Below, piece after piece: positions 53,007-61,176 of a stretch of 64,000 bases of DNA. The notes under the pieces are model-generated. The model made no database searches. It worked only from the letters and a program-made list of their open reading frames with translations, and had not been told where the DNA came from. Within the stretch, counting starts at the first letter, position 1, and every line of letters begins with the position of its first letter. Source of the DNA: Tsukamurella pulmonis (GTDB lineage: Bacteria; Actinomycetota; Actinomycetes; Mycobacteriales; Mycobacteriaceae); NCBI RefSeq assembly GCF_900103175.1, contig NZ_FNLF01000002.1:4354136-4418135 (forward strand), given 5' to 3'. The position numbers were made by a program, and so were the translations under genes.

Positions 53007-54682
53007 GAGTCGATCCCCTCCAGGTGGCGGTGCACGAACATCACGGCCATCGCGCCCTCGCCCACCGCGGAGGCGACGCGCTTCGCCGATTCGGAGCGCA
53101 CGTCGCCGGCGACGAAGACGCCCGGCACGCTCGACTCCAGGTGGAACGGAGGACGATCCAGCTCCCAGGTCCGCGGGGCGGCACCGTCGGGCGTGAGATC
53201 CGGGCCGGTCAGCAGGAAGCCCCGCCCGTCCCGCGCGACGACGCCGTCGAGCCAGTCCGTGCGCGGTTCGGCGCCGATGAAGACGAACAGGAAGTCCGCC
53301 GGGACCTCCTCGGTCTCGTCCGAGCGGGTATCGCGGAGCGTGAGCCGCGTCAGGTGATCGTCGCCGTGCGCCTCGATCACCCGGGTGTGCGGGCGCACGT
53401 GCACGTTCTCGATCGAATTCAGTTGCTGGATCAGGTAGTACGACATCGATGCCTCGAGCGAGTCCCCGCGCACCAGCAGGGTGACCGAGCGGGCGCCCTT
53501 GGACAGGAACGCCGCGGCCTGCCCGGCCGAGTTCGCGCCGCCCACGATGTAGACGTCCTGCCCGCGGCACGCCGGCGCCTCGGTCATCGCCGAGCCGTAG
53601 AAGACGCCTGCGCCCGTGAGTCTTTCGATACCCGGCGCGTCGAGCTGCCGGTAGGCGACCCCGGTCGCCAGGATGACGGTGTGCGCCCCCACGACGGTGC
53701 CGTCGGAGAATCGCACCCGCCGTCCCGCGCCGGTCACCTCCAGCGCGACGACGTCGGCGGCGGTGATCATCTCGGCGCCGAACTTGTTCGCCTGCCGCCT
53801 CGCCCGGTCGGTGAGCTGACCGCCGGAGACCCCGTCGGGGAAGCCGAGGTAGTTCTCGATCCGCGAGCTCTGCCCGGCCTGCCCGCCCGTGGCGGACCGC
53901 TCGACCAGCACCGTCCGCAACCCCTCCGAGGCGCCGTAGACGGCGGCGCCCAGCCCCGCGGGTCCGGCTCCGACGACCACCAGGTCGTAGAACTCCTCCG
54001 ACGGGGTGGTGTTCAGGCCCACGTGTTCGGCCAGTTCGCTGTCCGACGGTGCGCAGAGCGCGGTCCCGTCCGCCGCGGCGACGAGCGGGAGCTGCTGCCC
54101 GTCGACCCCCGCGGCGGCGAGGAGACGCTGCCCCTCGGGCGACTCGGCGGTGTACCAGCGGTACGGGACCTGGTTGCGGGCCAAGAACTCCCGCACCTCC
54201 GACGAGCGGGCCGACCAGCGGTGCCCGACCACCTTCGTCTCGGGGACGGGTCGGTGGTCGCTGCACAGCCACGCCTCGAGCTGGGCGTCGAGAACGGGGT
54301 AGAGCTTCTCCTCCGGCGGGTCCCACGGCTTGAGCAGGTAGTGGTCCAGATCGACGACGTTGATCGCCTCGATCGCGGCGCCGGTGTCCGCGTACGCGGT
54401 GAGCAGCAGCCGGCGCGCGCCCGGGTAGACGTCCATCGCGGCCTCGAGGAACTCCAGCCCCGTCATCTGCGGCATGCGGTAGTCGGCGAGGATCACGGCC
54501 ACCAGATCACCGCGGAGCTTGAGCTCCTTGAGCGCCTCGAGCGCCTGCTCGCCGCTCTCCGCGCGCACGATCCGGTACTCGCCGCCGTACTTGCGCCGCA
54601 GGTCCCGGGCGACGGCGCGGGAGACGCTCGGATCGTCGTCGACGGTCAGGATCGCGGGGCGCCGCTTCTCGGTGTCTGCCAC
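53003..54682 (-). CDS. Response regulator fused to a thioredoxin-reductase-like flavoprotein
   Basis: A 559-residue protein. Residues 1-130 are a REC domain with the phosphoacceptor Asp in ILADYRMPQMTG and the KPWD block typical of sensor-linked REC domains. Residues 150-225 look like a thioredoxin/glutaredoxin fold without CxxC. From about 235 there is a FAD/NAD(P)H disulfide-reductase-like domain (VVVGAGPAGLGAAVYG, VYIVGGANSAGQAAAFLSKG, PGVFVAGDVR), but the CATC redox site is replaced by GSAM. It may reduce a protein or act as a redox sensor rather than as a thioredoxin reductase. GTG start at 54682. Confidence 0.88.
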   Translation of the reverse strand: MADTEKRRPAILTVDDDPSVSRAVARDLRRKYGGEYRIVRAESGEQALEALKELKLRGDLVAVILADYRMPQMTGLEFLEAAMDVYPGARRLLLTAYADTGAAIEAINVVDLDHYLLKPWDPPEEKLYPVLDAQLEAWLCSDHRPVPETKVVGHRWSARSSEVREFLARNQVPYRWYTAESPEGQRLLAAAGVDGQQLPLVAAADGTALCAPSDSELAEHVGLNTTPSEEFYDLVVVGAGPAGLGAAVYGASEGLRTVLVERSATGGQAGQSSRIENYLGFPDGVSGGQLTDRARRQANKFGAEMITAADVVALEVTGAGRRVRFSDGTVVGAHTVILATGVAYRQLDAPGIERLTGAGVFYGSAMTEAPACRGQDVYIVGGANSAGQAAAFLSKGARSVTLLVRGDSLEASMSYYLIQQLNSIENVHVRPHTRVIEAHGDDHLTRLTLRDTRSDETEEVPADFLFVFIGAEPRTDWLDGVVARDGRGFLLTGPDLTPDGAAPRTWELDRPPFHLESSVPGVFVAGDVRSESAKRVASAVGEGAMAVMFVHRHLEGIDS

Positions 54683-54686
54683 CGTT

Positions 54687-55325
54687 TCAGATTACGACGG
54701 TCGCGGCCTCCGCGTCGGCGAGTGCAGCTGTGAGCGAACGCATCGGGTCCGGGCCGTAGGAGACGCGCTGGACGGTGCCCTCTGGCGTGCCGATCGACCA
54801 GCGGGTCATCCACCGGTCGTGCAGCCCCTCCGGCTGCGCGATGCGGACCTCCCGGTCTCCGCGCGGCGTGGGCACCGTCATCGTCGCGACCGGCGCCACG
54901 ATCTCCCCCTTGTGCTTGCGCCGGTCTCGGAAGTCGAGTACCGCCAGCACGAGCATCACCAGGAACAGCGCCACGACCGCTGCCATGCGCCAAGGCGCCC
55001 AGTCGTCGTAGTCCATCCACATCAGCGTTATCGCCGGAACGGCCAGGACGAAGCCTCCGACGAGCCCTCGGGCGTCCCGCGCGCTCGTCTCCGGCTCCAT
55101 CGCGACGGCGATCCGCCACAGCTGGGTCGCGGTGATCGCGACGACGAGGCTCACTGCGAACATCAGGCCGTGGGCGACACCCTGACTCCGCGGGCCGTCG
55201 ACGGGCCAGTCGATCAGCACGGTCACCGCGAAGAGCGCCAACCAGATCAGCAGGAGCAGCCCGGCGAGGGCCTTGAGCACCCCGACCGGGACCACCCGCG
55301 TCGCAGTATCAGCACGCCGCGCCAT
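54687..55325 (-). CDS. Four-TM membrane protein of unknown function
   Basis: A 212-residue protein with four TM helices (about 18-40, 52-72, 88-105, 112-130) and a soluble C-terminal part of 80 residues with TRWSIGTPEGTVQRVSYGP. I do not recognise a family. It ends 4 bases before the GTG of the REC-flavoprotein gene and overlaps the end of the small membrane gene upstream by 17 bases, so it could be transcribed with the signalling unit, possibly as a membrane input. Confidence 0.65.
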   Translation of the reverse strand: MARRADTATRVVPVGVLKALAGLLLLIWLALFAVTVLIDWPVDGPRSQGVAHGLMFAVSLVVAITATQLWRIAVAMEPETSARDARGLVGGFVLAVPAITLMWMDYDDWAPWRMAAVVALFLVMLVLAVLDFRDRRKHKGEIVAPVATMTVPTPRGDREVRIAQPEGLHDRWMTRWSIGTPEGTVQRVSYGPDPMRSLTAALADAEAATVVI

Positions 55326-55527
55326 CGCGCCTCCTCCGGTCCCGGCGCACCGTGACGACGCCGACGATGATCTGACAGACGCTCACGAGCGCCACCCCGG
55401 CAGGAAGCACACTGCGGGAGTCCGGCCACGTCGACCAGTCGCGAACGAGCGCGGAGGCCATGACGAGCGCTCCCGAGAGGATGAGGAGCCACCCCACCCA
55501 GGTCGGATTCGCAGCCTGCCTCACCAC
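55309..55527 (-). CDS. Small two-TM membrane protein
   Basis: About 72 residues from a GTG (55527, or the next GTG at 55524). Two TM helices lie at residues 10-30 and 40-60 and the end is basic (RRDRRRRD). No family is recognised. The gene overlaps the following membrane gene by 17 bases. The upstream reading frame is open to 55641, but this stretch crosses the 33-base repeat and is probably not coding. Confidence 0.55.
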   Translation of the reverse strand: MVRQAANPTWVGWLLILSGALVMASALVRDWSTWPDSRSVLPAGVALVSVCQIIVGVVTVRRDRRRRDGAAC

Positions 55528-55566
55528 GTCTTCACGGTAGCGGATGCAGGCGCAGTAGCGCCGCTC

Positions 55567-55680
55567 CTCCCCCTCGATCCGCTCGCTCCCCACCGCAACG
55601 CCATCACTCCCCCTCGATCCGTTCCGTCCCCACCGCAACACACGGTGTTCCGGTGGGGGCCGAACGAATCAGGGGGGGAG
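55567..55680. repeat. Three copies of a 33-bp repeat, two direct and one inverted
   Basis: Copies A (55567-55599) and B (55607-55639) are direct and differ in about four bases; C (55647-55680) is the complement with about five changes. B and C face each other across 7 bases and can fold into a stem of over 30 base pairs. Conserved core: CTCCCCCTCGATCCG and TCCCCACCGCAAC. It lies between two minus-strand genes and may end transcription of the glycosyltransferase gene. Confidence 0.75.
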
Positions 55681-55770
55681 GCCGACGGTGCGATCACCGG
55701 CAGGTTCGGACCATGCTCCGCGCTCCCCGCCGGCAGACGGGCAGCGCCGGCGGACCGTCGGACTGCGGTC

Positions 55771-56913
55771 TCAGACCAGGCCGCCCACGCGCTCCCCCGC
55801 GACGGAGGCGGAGAGCACGCGGGAGACACCGTCGGCGGTGGCGGGCCAGGAGAACTCCCCCGCCCGCTCCTGCGCCTTCGCGCCGAGCTCCTCGCGCAAC
55901 AGCGGGTCGCGCAGCAGGGTGTGCACCGCCTCCGTCAGCCCCGCGAGGTCGCGGACGAGGAGGCCGGTGGCACCGTCGACCACGGAATCGGTGAGCCCGC
56001 GCGACGATACGTACCCCACGGTGGGCACCCCGTGCTGCGCCGCCTCGATCACCGTGATGCCCCAGCCCTCCTTGCGCGAGGGCATGACGTGTACCCACGC
56101 GCGGGAGAGCAGGCGGTGCTTGCGCTGCTCGGTGACATGGCCGTGGAAGGTGACCCGGTCGAGGACGCCGAGCTTGTCCGCGTGGGCGTAGAGCTCGGTG
56201 TCCCACCAGCCGCTGCCGATGACGTCGAGGTGCAGGTCGGGGACGCGGCGGCCCAGGCGGGCGAGCACGTCGAGGGCGTCCTCGATCTGCTTGTGCGGTA
56301 CGAGGCGCGAGAGCACGACGATGCGCGGCGACGACGATCGCACATCCGCGACGCCGGATTCGACGGCGTCGATCCCGTTGCGCACCACGGCCACCCGCTC
56401 CGGGCCGACGCCGAGCAGCGCCAGTTCCTCGGCGGACGGCAGCGAGACGGTGAGGTACTGCGACGCCCGGTGCACCCACGGCGAGAGCCGCGATTCGATG
56501 AACCAGCCGATGCGCGCGACGAGCCGGCCCGCGACGGGCCACTGCTCGCGATGGCAGTGGTGCACGAGCACCGTCACGGGGACGCCCGCGACGAGTCGCG
56601 CGAAGAAGGGGATGCCGTTCTGCGTGTCGATCACCGCGTCGGGGCGGATGCCGCGCAGCGGGCCGCGCCCGCACCGCGCCAGCACGATCGCCAGCAGCGC
56701 CAGCGGGTAGACGGTGAACCGGCCACCGCCACGGGAGACGTGCACGCCGCGCACCGTCTCCGATCGCGCGGCGCCGGGGTACATCGCGGTGCGCAACGTG
56801 ACGCGGACGCCGCGGGCGGCCAGCTCCTCGCCGACGCGCTCGAGGTACAACTCACTGCCGCCACCCTGGGGGTGGCGGGTGTCACGCCAACACAGCAGGA
56901 GGACCTCACGCAC
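55771..56913 (-). CDS. GT4-family glycosyltransferase (Rv0225-like)
   Basis: A 380-residue GT-B enzyme. N-terminal part with TRHPQGGGSELYLERV (nucleotide/acceptor loop), C-terminal part with IVVLSRLVPHKQIEDAL and the EWGITVIEAAQHGVP-like block here read as KEGWGITVIEAAQHGVPTVG, which holds the catalytic EX7E pair. It should transfer a sugar from a nucleotide donor to a lipid or glycan, and its neighbours (methyltransferase, envelope genes) match Rv0224c-Rv0225. Acceptor unknown. GTG start at 56913; the divergent methyltransferase starts 25 bases away. Confidence 0.86.
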   Translation of the reverse strand: MREVLLLCWRDTRHPQGGGSELYLERVGEELAARGVRVTLRTAMYPGAARSETVRGVHVSRGGGRFTVYPLALLAIVLARCGRGPLRGIRPDAVIDTQNGIPFFARLVAGVPVTVLVHHCHREQWPVAGRLVARIGWFIESRLSPWVHRASQYLTVSLPSAEELALLGVGPERVAVVRNGIDAVESGVADVRSSSPRIVVLSRLVPHKQIEDALDVLARLGRRVPDLHLDVIGSGWWDTELYAHADKLGVLDRVTFHGHVTEQRKHRLLSRAWVHVMPSRKEGWGITVIEAAQHGVPTVGYVSSRGLTDSVVDGATGLLVRDLAGLTEAVHTLLRDPLLREELGAKAQERAGEFSWPATADGVSRVLSASVAGERVGGLV

Positions 56914-56938
56914 GCGTTCTAGGGTACCGTCCGGTCTC

Positions 56939-57703
56939 GTGTACCCCGCTAGCTGGAAGAACGCGACGGAACGGCTCCGCCGCCGCGCCACCCTGCGGCG
57001 CTCCGTGGGGCTGCTCTCCGACTTCCGGTTCGAGCAGTCCGAGCCGGCCCGGTTCTACGGTGCGCTCGCGCGCGACACCGTCGAGCTGACCGGCGACCTG
57101 TACGGGGATCTCGACGGTGCCCTCGTCCTCGACGTGGGCGGCGGGCCCGGCTACTTCGAGGATGCCTTCGCCGAGCACGGCGCGGTCTACGTGCCCGTCG
57201 AGCCCGATCCGTCCGAGGCGCACGCCGCCGGCATCACGTCGTCGCGGGGCCTGCGGGGCTCGGGCCTCGCGCTTCCCATCGCCGACGGTGCCGTCGACGT
57301 CTGCCTCTCGTCCAACGTCGCCGAGCACGTGCGCGACTGGGAGACGATGGGCGACGAGATGCTGCGCGTCACCCGGCCCGGCGGGATGGTGATCCTGAGC
57401 TACACGCTCTGGTACGGCCCGTTCGGCGGCCACGAGATGGGCCTGACGCACTACCTCGGCGGCGAGCGCGCCGCCCGGATGTACACCCGCAAGCACGGGC
57501 ATCCGCCGAAGAACCTCTACGGAACGTCGCTGTTCAAGGTGGGTGCCGCGGACGGGCTGGGCTGGGCCGCCACCGTCGCGGACGCGGAACTCGTCGCGGC
57601 GTTCCCGCGCTACCACCCGTCGTGGGCGTGGTGGATGGTCCGCGTGCCCGGCCTGCGGGAGTTGCTCGTCTCGAACCTGGTGCTCGTGTTCCGCAAGCGC
57701 TGA
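56939..57703 (+). CDS. SAM-dependent methyltransferase (Rv0224c-like)
   Basis: A 254-residue class I methyltransferase: LVLDVGGGPGYFEDAF is the SAM loop, VPVEPDPSE the acidic end of strand two, and VCLSSNVAEHVRDWETM the motif IV region. It corresponds to M. tuberculosis Rv0224c, paired with the Rv0225 glycosyltransferase. The acceptor is probably a glycolipid or lipid precursor. Its GTG start is 25 bases from the divergent glycosyltransferase, so the two promoters must overlap. It ends 67 bases before the convergent repeat-protein gene. Confidence 0.85.
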   Translation: MYPASWKNATERLRRRATLRRSVGLLSDFRFEQSEPARFYGALARDTVELTGDLYGDLDGALVLDVGGGPGYFEDAFAEHGAVYVPVEPDPSEAHAAGITSSRGLRGSGLALPIADGAVDVCLSSNVAEHVRDWETMGDEMLRVTRPGGMVILSYTLWYGPFGGHEMGLTHYLGGERAARMYTRKHGHPPKNLYGTSLFKVGAADGLGWAATVADAELVAAFPRYHPSWAWWMVRVPGLRELLVSNLVLVFRKR

Positions 57704-57719
57704 CCCGGCCCGAACGCCG

Positions 57720-57751
57720 CCGGCCCCCGCCGCGGAGGCGACGGGGGCCGG
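57720..57751. terminator. Bidirectional hairpin between convergent genes
   Basis: CCGGCCCCCG (57720-57729) and CGGGGGCCGG (57742-57751) are perfect arms with an inner CGC/GCG pair, centred between the methyltransferase stop and the repeat-protein stop. Confidence 0.7.
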
Positions 57752-57769
57752 GAACGGTGGTGCAGCGGG

Positions 57770-59920
57770 TCAGGCGGCGTCGGCCTCCGAGCCGGCGTCG
57801 TCGGCAGAGGCGTCCTCGCCGGCGGGCGCCTCGTTCGCCGGAGCGTCGGCAGCAGGAGCGTCGGCAGCGGGCGCGTCGGCAGGAGCGTCGGCGGCGGGGG
57901 CATCGGCGGCGGGCGCCTCGGCGGTGGTCTCCGCGCCGGCGGCCGGAGCCTGCTCCTCGACGGTGCCCTCGGTAGGAACCGTCTTCTCCTCGCCGGTGGG
58001 CGCGGTCTCGCCGGTGGGAGCGCCGTCCTCAGCGCCGGACGTGCCGCCGCCGACGGTGCCCTCGGCACCGGCCTCACCCTCCGCCGGGGCGTCGGTCGGC
58101 TCGGCGGTCCGGTGCTTGCCGACGTATGCGGCGGTATCGTCCGCACTCTCCGCCCCCACGACGCCGTTCTCGCCGTCCGCGTCCTCGCCCACAGAGGAGA
58201 GGGCGGCGGTCTTCGTCTCGACGTCGCCGCTCAGCGCCTTGGCGGTCTCGTCCAGGGACTTCGCGGCGTCGGTGCCGATCAGGCCCTCGAAGCCCTTGGT
58301 CAGCTCGCCGAACATCGAGGTCAGCCCGCCACCGCTGATGACCGAGTTGGCCAGCGTGAGCGGCAGCGAGATCACGGTGGTGACCAGCGAGAGCACCGGC
58401 TCGAGCAGGCTCAGACCGAAGTTCACGGCCGGCACGACCACGGTGTTCGCGACGAACGAGACCGGGCCGGCGACGATCGGGCCGACCAGCGGGATGTTCG
58501 CGATCAGGTTCGGGATGAGCTGCGCGCCGCCGGCGACCGCGCCGCCGACCACACCGGTGAGCAGGTCCGGGATCTTGGCGATCCCCTCGGGGGTGCCCAG
58601 GTTCGCGACGATGAGCGAGACCACGCGGCCGATGAGCTGGCCGTCCATGATGCCGAGGAGCTTGTCGTCCGGCAGGCCGCCGACGATCTCCTTGAGCTTC
58701 TCGGTCGGGATGGCGCCGACCAGCTTGATCAGCTTCTCCGAGGGCAGGCTCGCGACGATCGGGCCGAGCTTCTCGACCGGGATGCCGTTGACCAGCTCGG
58801 TGAGGGTCGCATCGTCGAGGTTCGAGACCACGGTGATGAGCTTCTCGGTGGGGATGCCCTTGACCAGCTCGGTGAGCTTGTCCGCCGGCAGCGCGCCGAC
58901 CACGGGGGCGAGCTTCTCCACCGGGATCGCATTGACGAGTTCGCCGAGCTTCTGCTCGTCGAAGGTGGCGACCACCGCGGCGAGCTTGTCGGTGGGGATG
59001 TAGCCGACCAGGGCGGCGAGCTTCTCGGCGGGCAGTGCGGCGACGGCCGGGCCGATCTTGGCCGGGTCGACGGTGCCGATGACCTCGGTCAGCTTGTCCT
59101 GCGGGATGCTGCCGACGAGCTCGGCGATGGTCGACGCCGGCAGCGCCGCGACGACGGCGCCCAGCACGCTCACCGGGATCGCGCCGACCAGGCCACCGAG
59201 CTTGTCGGAGGGCAGGCCGCCCACGACCGGGCCGAGGACCTCGGTCGGGATGCTGCCGACGAGGTCCTTGAGCTTGTCCTGCGGCAGGCCGGCGACGATG
59301 GTGGCGAGGCGCTGCGTGTCCAGGGCACCGACGATCTTGCCGAGCTGGGCGTCGTCGAGGCTCTTGACGACCTCGATGAGCTTCGCCTCGGGGATCGCCT
59401 TGACCACGGCGTTGAGCTTGTCCTGCGACAGCCCGGCGACGATGGTGTTGAGCTTGTTCTGCGGCAGGCCGTTGACGATGGCGGTGAGCTTCTTCTCGTC
59501 CATCGCGTTCATGATCGCGACGACCTTGTCGGCGGGCATCGCCTCGAGGATCTTGGCGGTCTTCGCCGGGTCCATGCGCGACATGATGTCGGCGACCTTC
59601 GCCGGGTTCGTCAACGCCATGGCGTCGGCGAGCTTCTTCGAATCGGTGTCCTCCAACATGCTGGCGATCGTCTGCGGGGACATCCAGTCGATGATGCTGG
59701 TCAGCTCGACGTCCATGCGCAGCGGCGCGGCGGCGGCCGGGACGGCGAGGATCTGCGCGGGCTTGGGGACGGAGAAGTCCATGGCCGGCACGGTGGCGAG
59801 GGTCAGCGAACCCGCGAGGACGGTCGCGGCCATCGCCTTGGTGACCACCCCCGTCCGGTTCCAGCTGAACGGGGCGCTCTCGCGCATGACGGCGCTGTCG
59901 CGCAGGACTGCTTCACGCAT
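57770..59920 (-). CDS. Secreted protein with 29 tandem 12-residue repeats
   Basis: A 716-residue protein. Residues 25-48 are a signal or TM segment after a basic start; an Ala/Pro stretch follows. From residue 80 to about 428 there are 29 units of 12 residues with no gap beyond one extra residue, of the form P-x-D/E-K-L-x-x-[VL]-V-x-x-[IL] (for example PTEKLITVVSNL, PADKLTELVKGI). Each is a short helix plus turn, so the region should be an alpha solenoid resembling MgtE N-terminal repeats. Residues 430-560 are hydrophobic helices; 580-716 is a disordered tail with E/A/P/D runs such as APAADAPAADAPAD. No catalytic motif. AGGAG stands 7 bases before the ATG. Function unknown; a surface or scaffold role is inferred. 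Confidence 0.82.
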   Translation of the reverse strand: MREAVLRDSAVMRESAPFSWNRTGVVTKAMAATVLAGSLTLATVPAMDFSVPKPAQILAVPAAAAPLRMDVELTSIIDWMSPQTIASMLEDTDSKKLADAMALTNPAKVADIMSRMDPAKTAKILEAMPADKVVAIMNAMDEKKLTAIVNGLPQNKLNTIVAGLSQDKLNAVVKAIPEAKLIEVVKSLDDAQLGKIVGALDTQRLATIVAGLPQDKLKDLVGSIPTEVLGPVVGGLPSDKLGGLVGAIPVSVLGAVVAALPASTIAELVGSIPQDKLTEVIGTVDPAKIGPAVAALPAEKLAALVGYIPTDKLAAVVATFDEQKLGELVNAIPVEKLAPVVGALPADKLTELVKGIPTEKLITVVSNLDDATLTELVNGIPVEKLGPIVASLPSEKLIKLVGAIPTEKLKEIVGGLPDDKLLGIMDGQLIGRVVSLIVANLGTPEGIAKIPDLLTGVVGGAVAGGAQLIPNLIANIPLVGPIVAGPVSFVANTVVVPAVNFGLSLLEPVLSLVTTVISLPLTLANSVISGGGLTSMFGELTKGFEGLIGTDAAKSLDETAKALSGDVETKTAALSSVGEDADGENGVVGAESADDTAAYVGKHRTAEPTDAPAEGEAGAEGTVGGGTSGAEDGAPTGETAPTGEEKTVPTEGTVEEQAPAAGAETTAEAPAADAPAADAPADAPAADAPAADAPANEAPAGEDASADDAGSEADAA

Positions 59921-60291
59921 CGGTCTTCTCCTGGGAGGTGTGTCGTAACGGCGCGCGCGAGCTGTGGGGTGAGAGCGCGCGGACGGGCTGGAAAAGCACC
60001 CAATAGTCAAACGAACTTCGGTTGCCTTCAACCACCGCGAAGGTAACCACCGCCTGCGCCTACTCTGTAGTACTTCGAGTGATCCGAAACACAACCGAGA
60101 CCTATTCGTGATCTACATCGCTGCGACGCTAAAAGCGCAGGCCAGACCACATTTCGGTAACGGCGCGTCAGTCCGATTAACCCGATTCGTCAGCCTCGCA
60201 GGAAAGCCCTGACCACCGCGGTGTGCAGACCGAACGCACACCACTAAGTGAACGGACTGACCTGTACCACTGCACAGTTAGTTTCCACAGT
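59921..60291. other. Intergenic region with two inverted repeats
   Basis: No gene is supported in these 371 bases, which are less GC-rich than the surroundings. GGTTGCCTTC (60020-60029) and GAAGGTAACC (60039-60048) form 10-base arms with one mismatch, about 100 bases before the repeat-protein start. GGTGTGC-N9-GCACACC at 60220-60242 is a perfect 7-base inverted repeat nearer the sigma-factor stop. Either could be a regulator site; the second could also help end transcription. Confidence 0.5.
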
Positions 60292-61176
60292 TCACGAAAG
60301 TGCAGCGGGAGGCCGAACTCCGGCGAGTTTCTCAGGATTGCGGACCACGTACACGCCCGTCACCGCGGCACCGTCGACCTCCACGCACAGCACCAGGTCG
60401 ACGGCACCGTCGAAGGCCACGACCACCGCCGGCATGCCGTTGTAGACGGCGAAGCGCACGGTCATCTCGCCGAAGTCGGCCGACTTGCGGAGGGTTCCGA
60501 TCATCATCCGCGCGACCCGGTCGGCGCCGAGGACGGGCCGCCGGGCGGCGGACTTCACGCCGCCGCCGTCGCCGACGTACACCACGTCGGGCGCCAGGAG
60601 ATCCATCAGCGACTGCACATCCCCGGTCGACGCGGCGGCGAGGAACCTCTCGGCGACGCCCTGCGCCACGGCGGGATCGACCACCTCCCGCGGTCGGCGG
60701 GCGCGCACGTGCCCCCGCGCCCGGTGCGCGGTCTGGCGCACCGTCGCCTCGCTCTTGCCGACGGCCGCGGCGATCTCGGGATAGCCGAAGTCGAAGACCT
60801 CGCGGAGCACGAACACCGCCCGCTCGGTGGGCGTGAGCGACTCCAGTACCAGCAGCATCGCGGTGGTCACCGCCTCGCCGGTGAGGACGTGCTCGGCCGG
60901 CCCGTCGCCCGACGGTGCCTCCAGCGGCTCCGGCAGCCACGGCCCGACGTACTCCTCGCGCCGCCGCGACGCCGCCCGCAGCGCGTTGAGCGCCTGCCGG
61001 GTGACGATGCGCGCCAGGTACGCCCGCGGATGGTCGACGGTGCCCGGGTCCACCGCGCGCCAGCGCAGGTAGCTCTCCTGCAGCACGTCCTCCGTGTCGG
61101 CCACGCTGCCGAGGATCTCGTAGGCCACGGAGAACAGCAGCGGGCGATGCTCGGCGAAGAGCTCCTCGGCGGTCAT
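60292..61176 (-). CDS. ECF sigma factor of the ECF41 type
   Basis: A 294-residue sigma factor. Region 2 (AEELFAEHRPLLFSVAYEIL to QESYLRWRAV) and region 4 (LTPTERAVFVLREVFDFGYPEIAAAVGKSEATVRQTAHRARG) are present. Residues 180-294 form a SnoaL-like extension with YVGDGGGVKSA and NPEKL, the conserved motifs that regulate activity in the ECF41 group. Such sigma factors have no anti-sigma gene and usually control the adjacent oxidoreductase, carboxymuconolactone decarboxylase or epimerase gene; here the partner is the FAD oxidoreductase overlapping its start. Confidence 0.9.
   Translation of the reverse strand: MTAEELFAEHRPLLFSVAYEILGSVADTEDVLQESYLRWRAVDPGTVDHPRAYLARIVTRQALNALRAASRRREEYVGPWLPEPLEAPSGDGPAEHVLTGEAVTTAMLLVLESLTPTERAVFVLREVFDFGYPEIAAAVGKSEATVRQTAHRARGHVRARRPREVVDPAVAQGVAERFLAAASTGDVQSLMDLLAPDVVYVGDGGGVKSAARRPVLGADRVARMMIGTLRKSADFGEMTVRFAVYNGMPAVVVAFDGAVDLVLCVEVDGAAVTGVYVVRNPEKLAGVRPPAALS

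Noticed and set aside
53003-54682. Plain thioredoxin reductase
   Set aside because: The CxxC redox site is replaced and a REC domain is fused in front.
55309-55641. Extended N-terminus for the small two-TM protein
   Set aside because: The extra 38 residues come from the 33-base repeats and have no hydrophobic or domain pattern.
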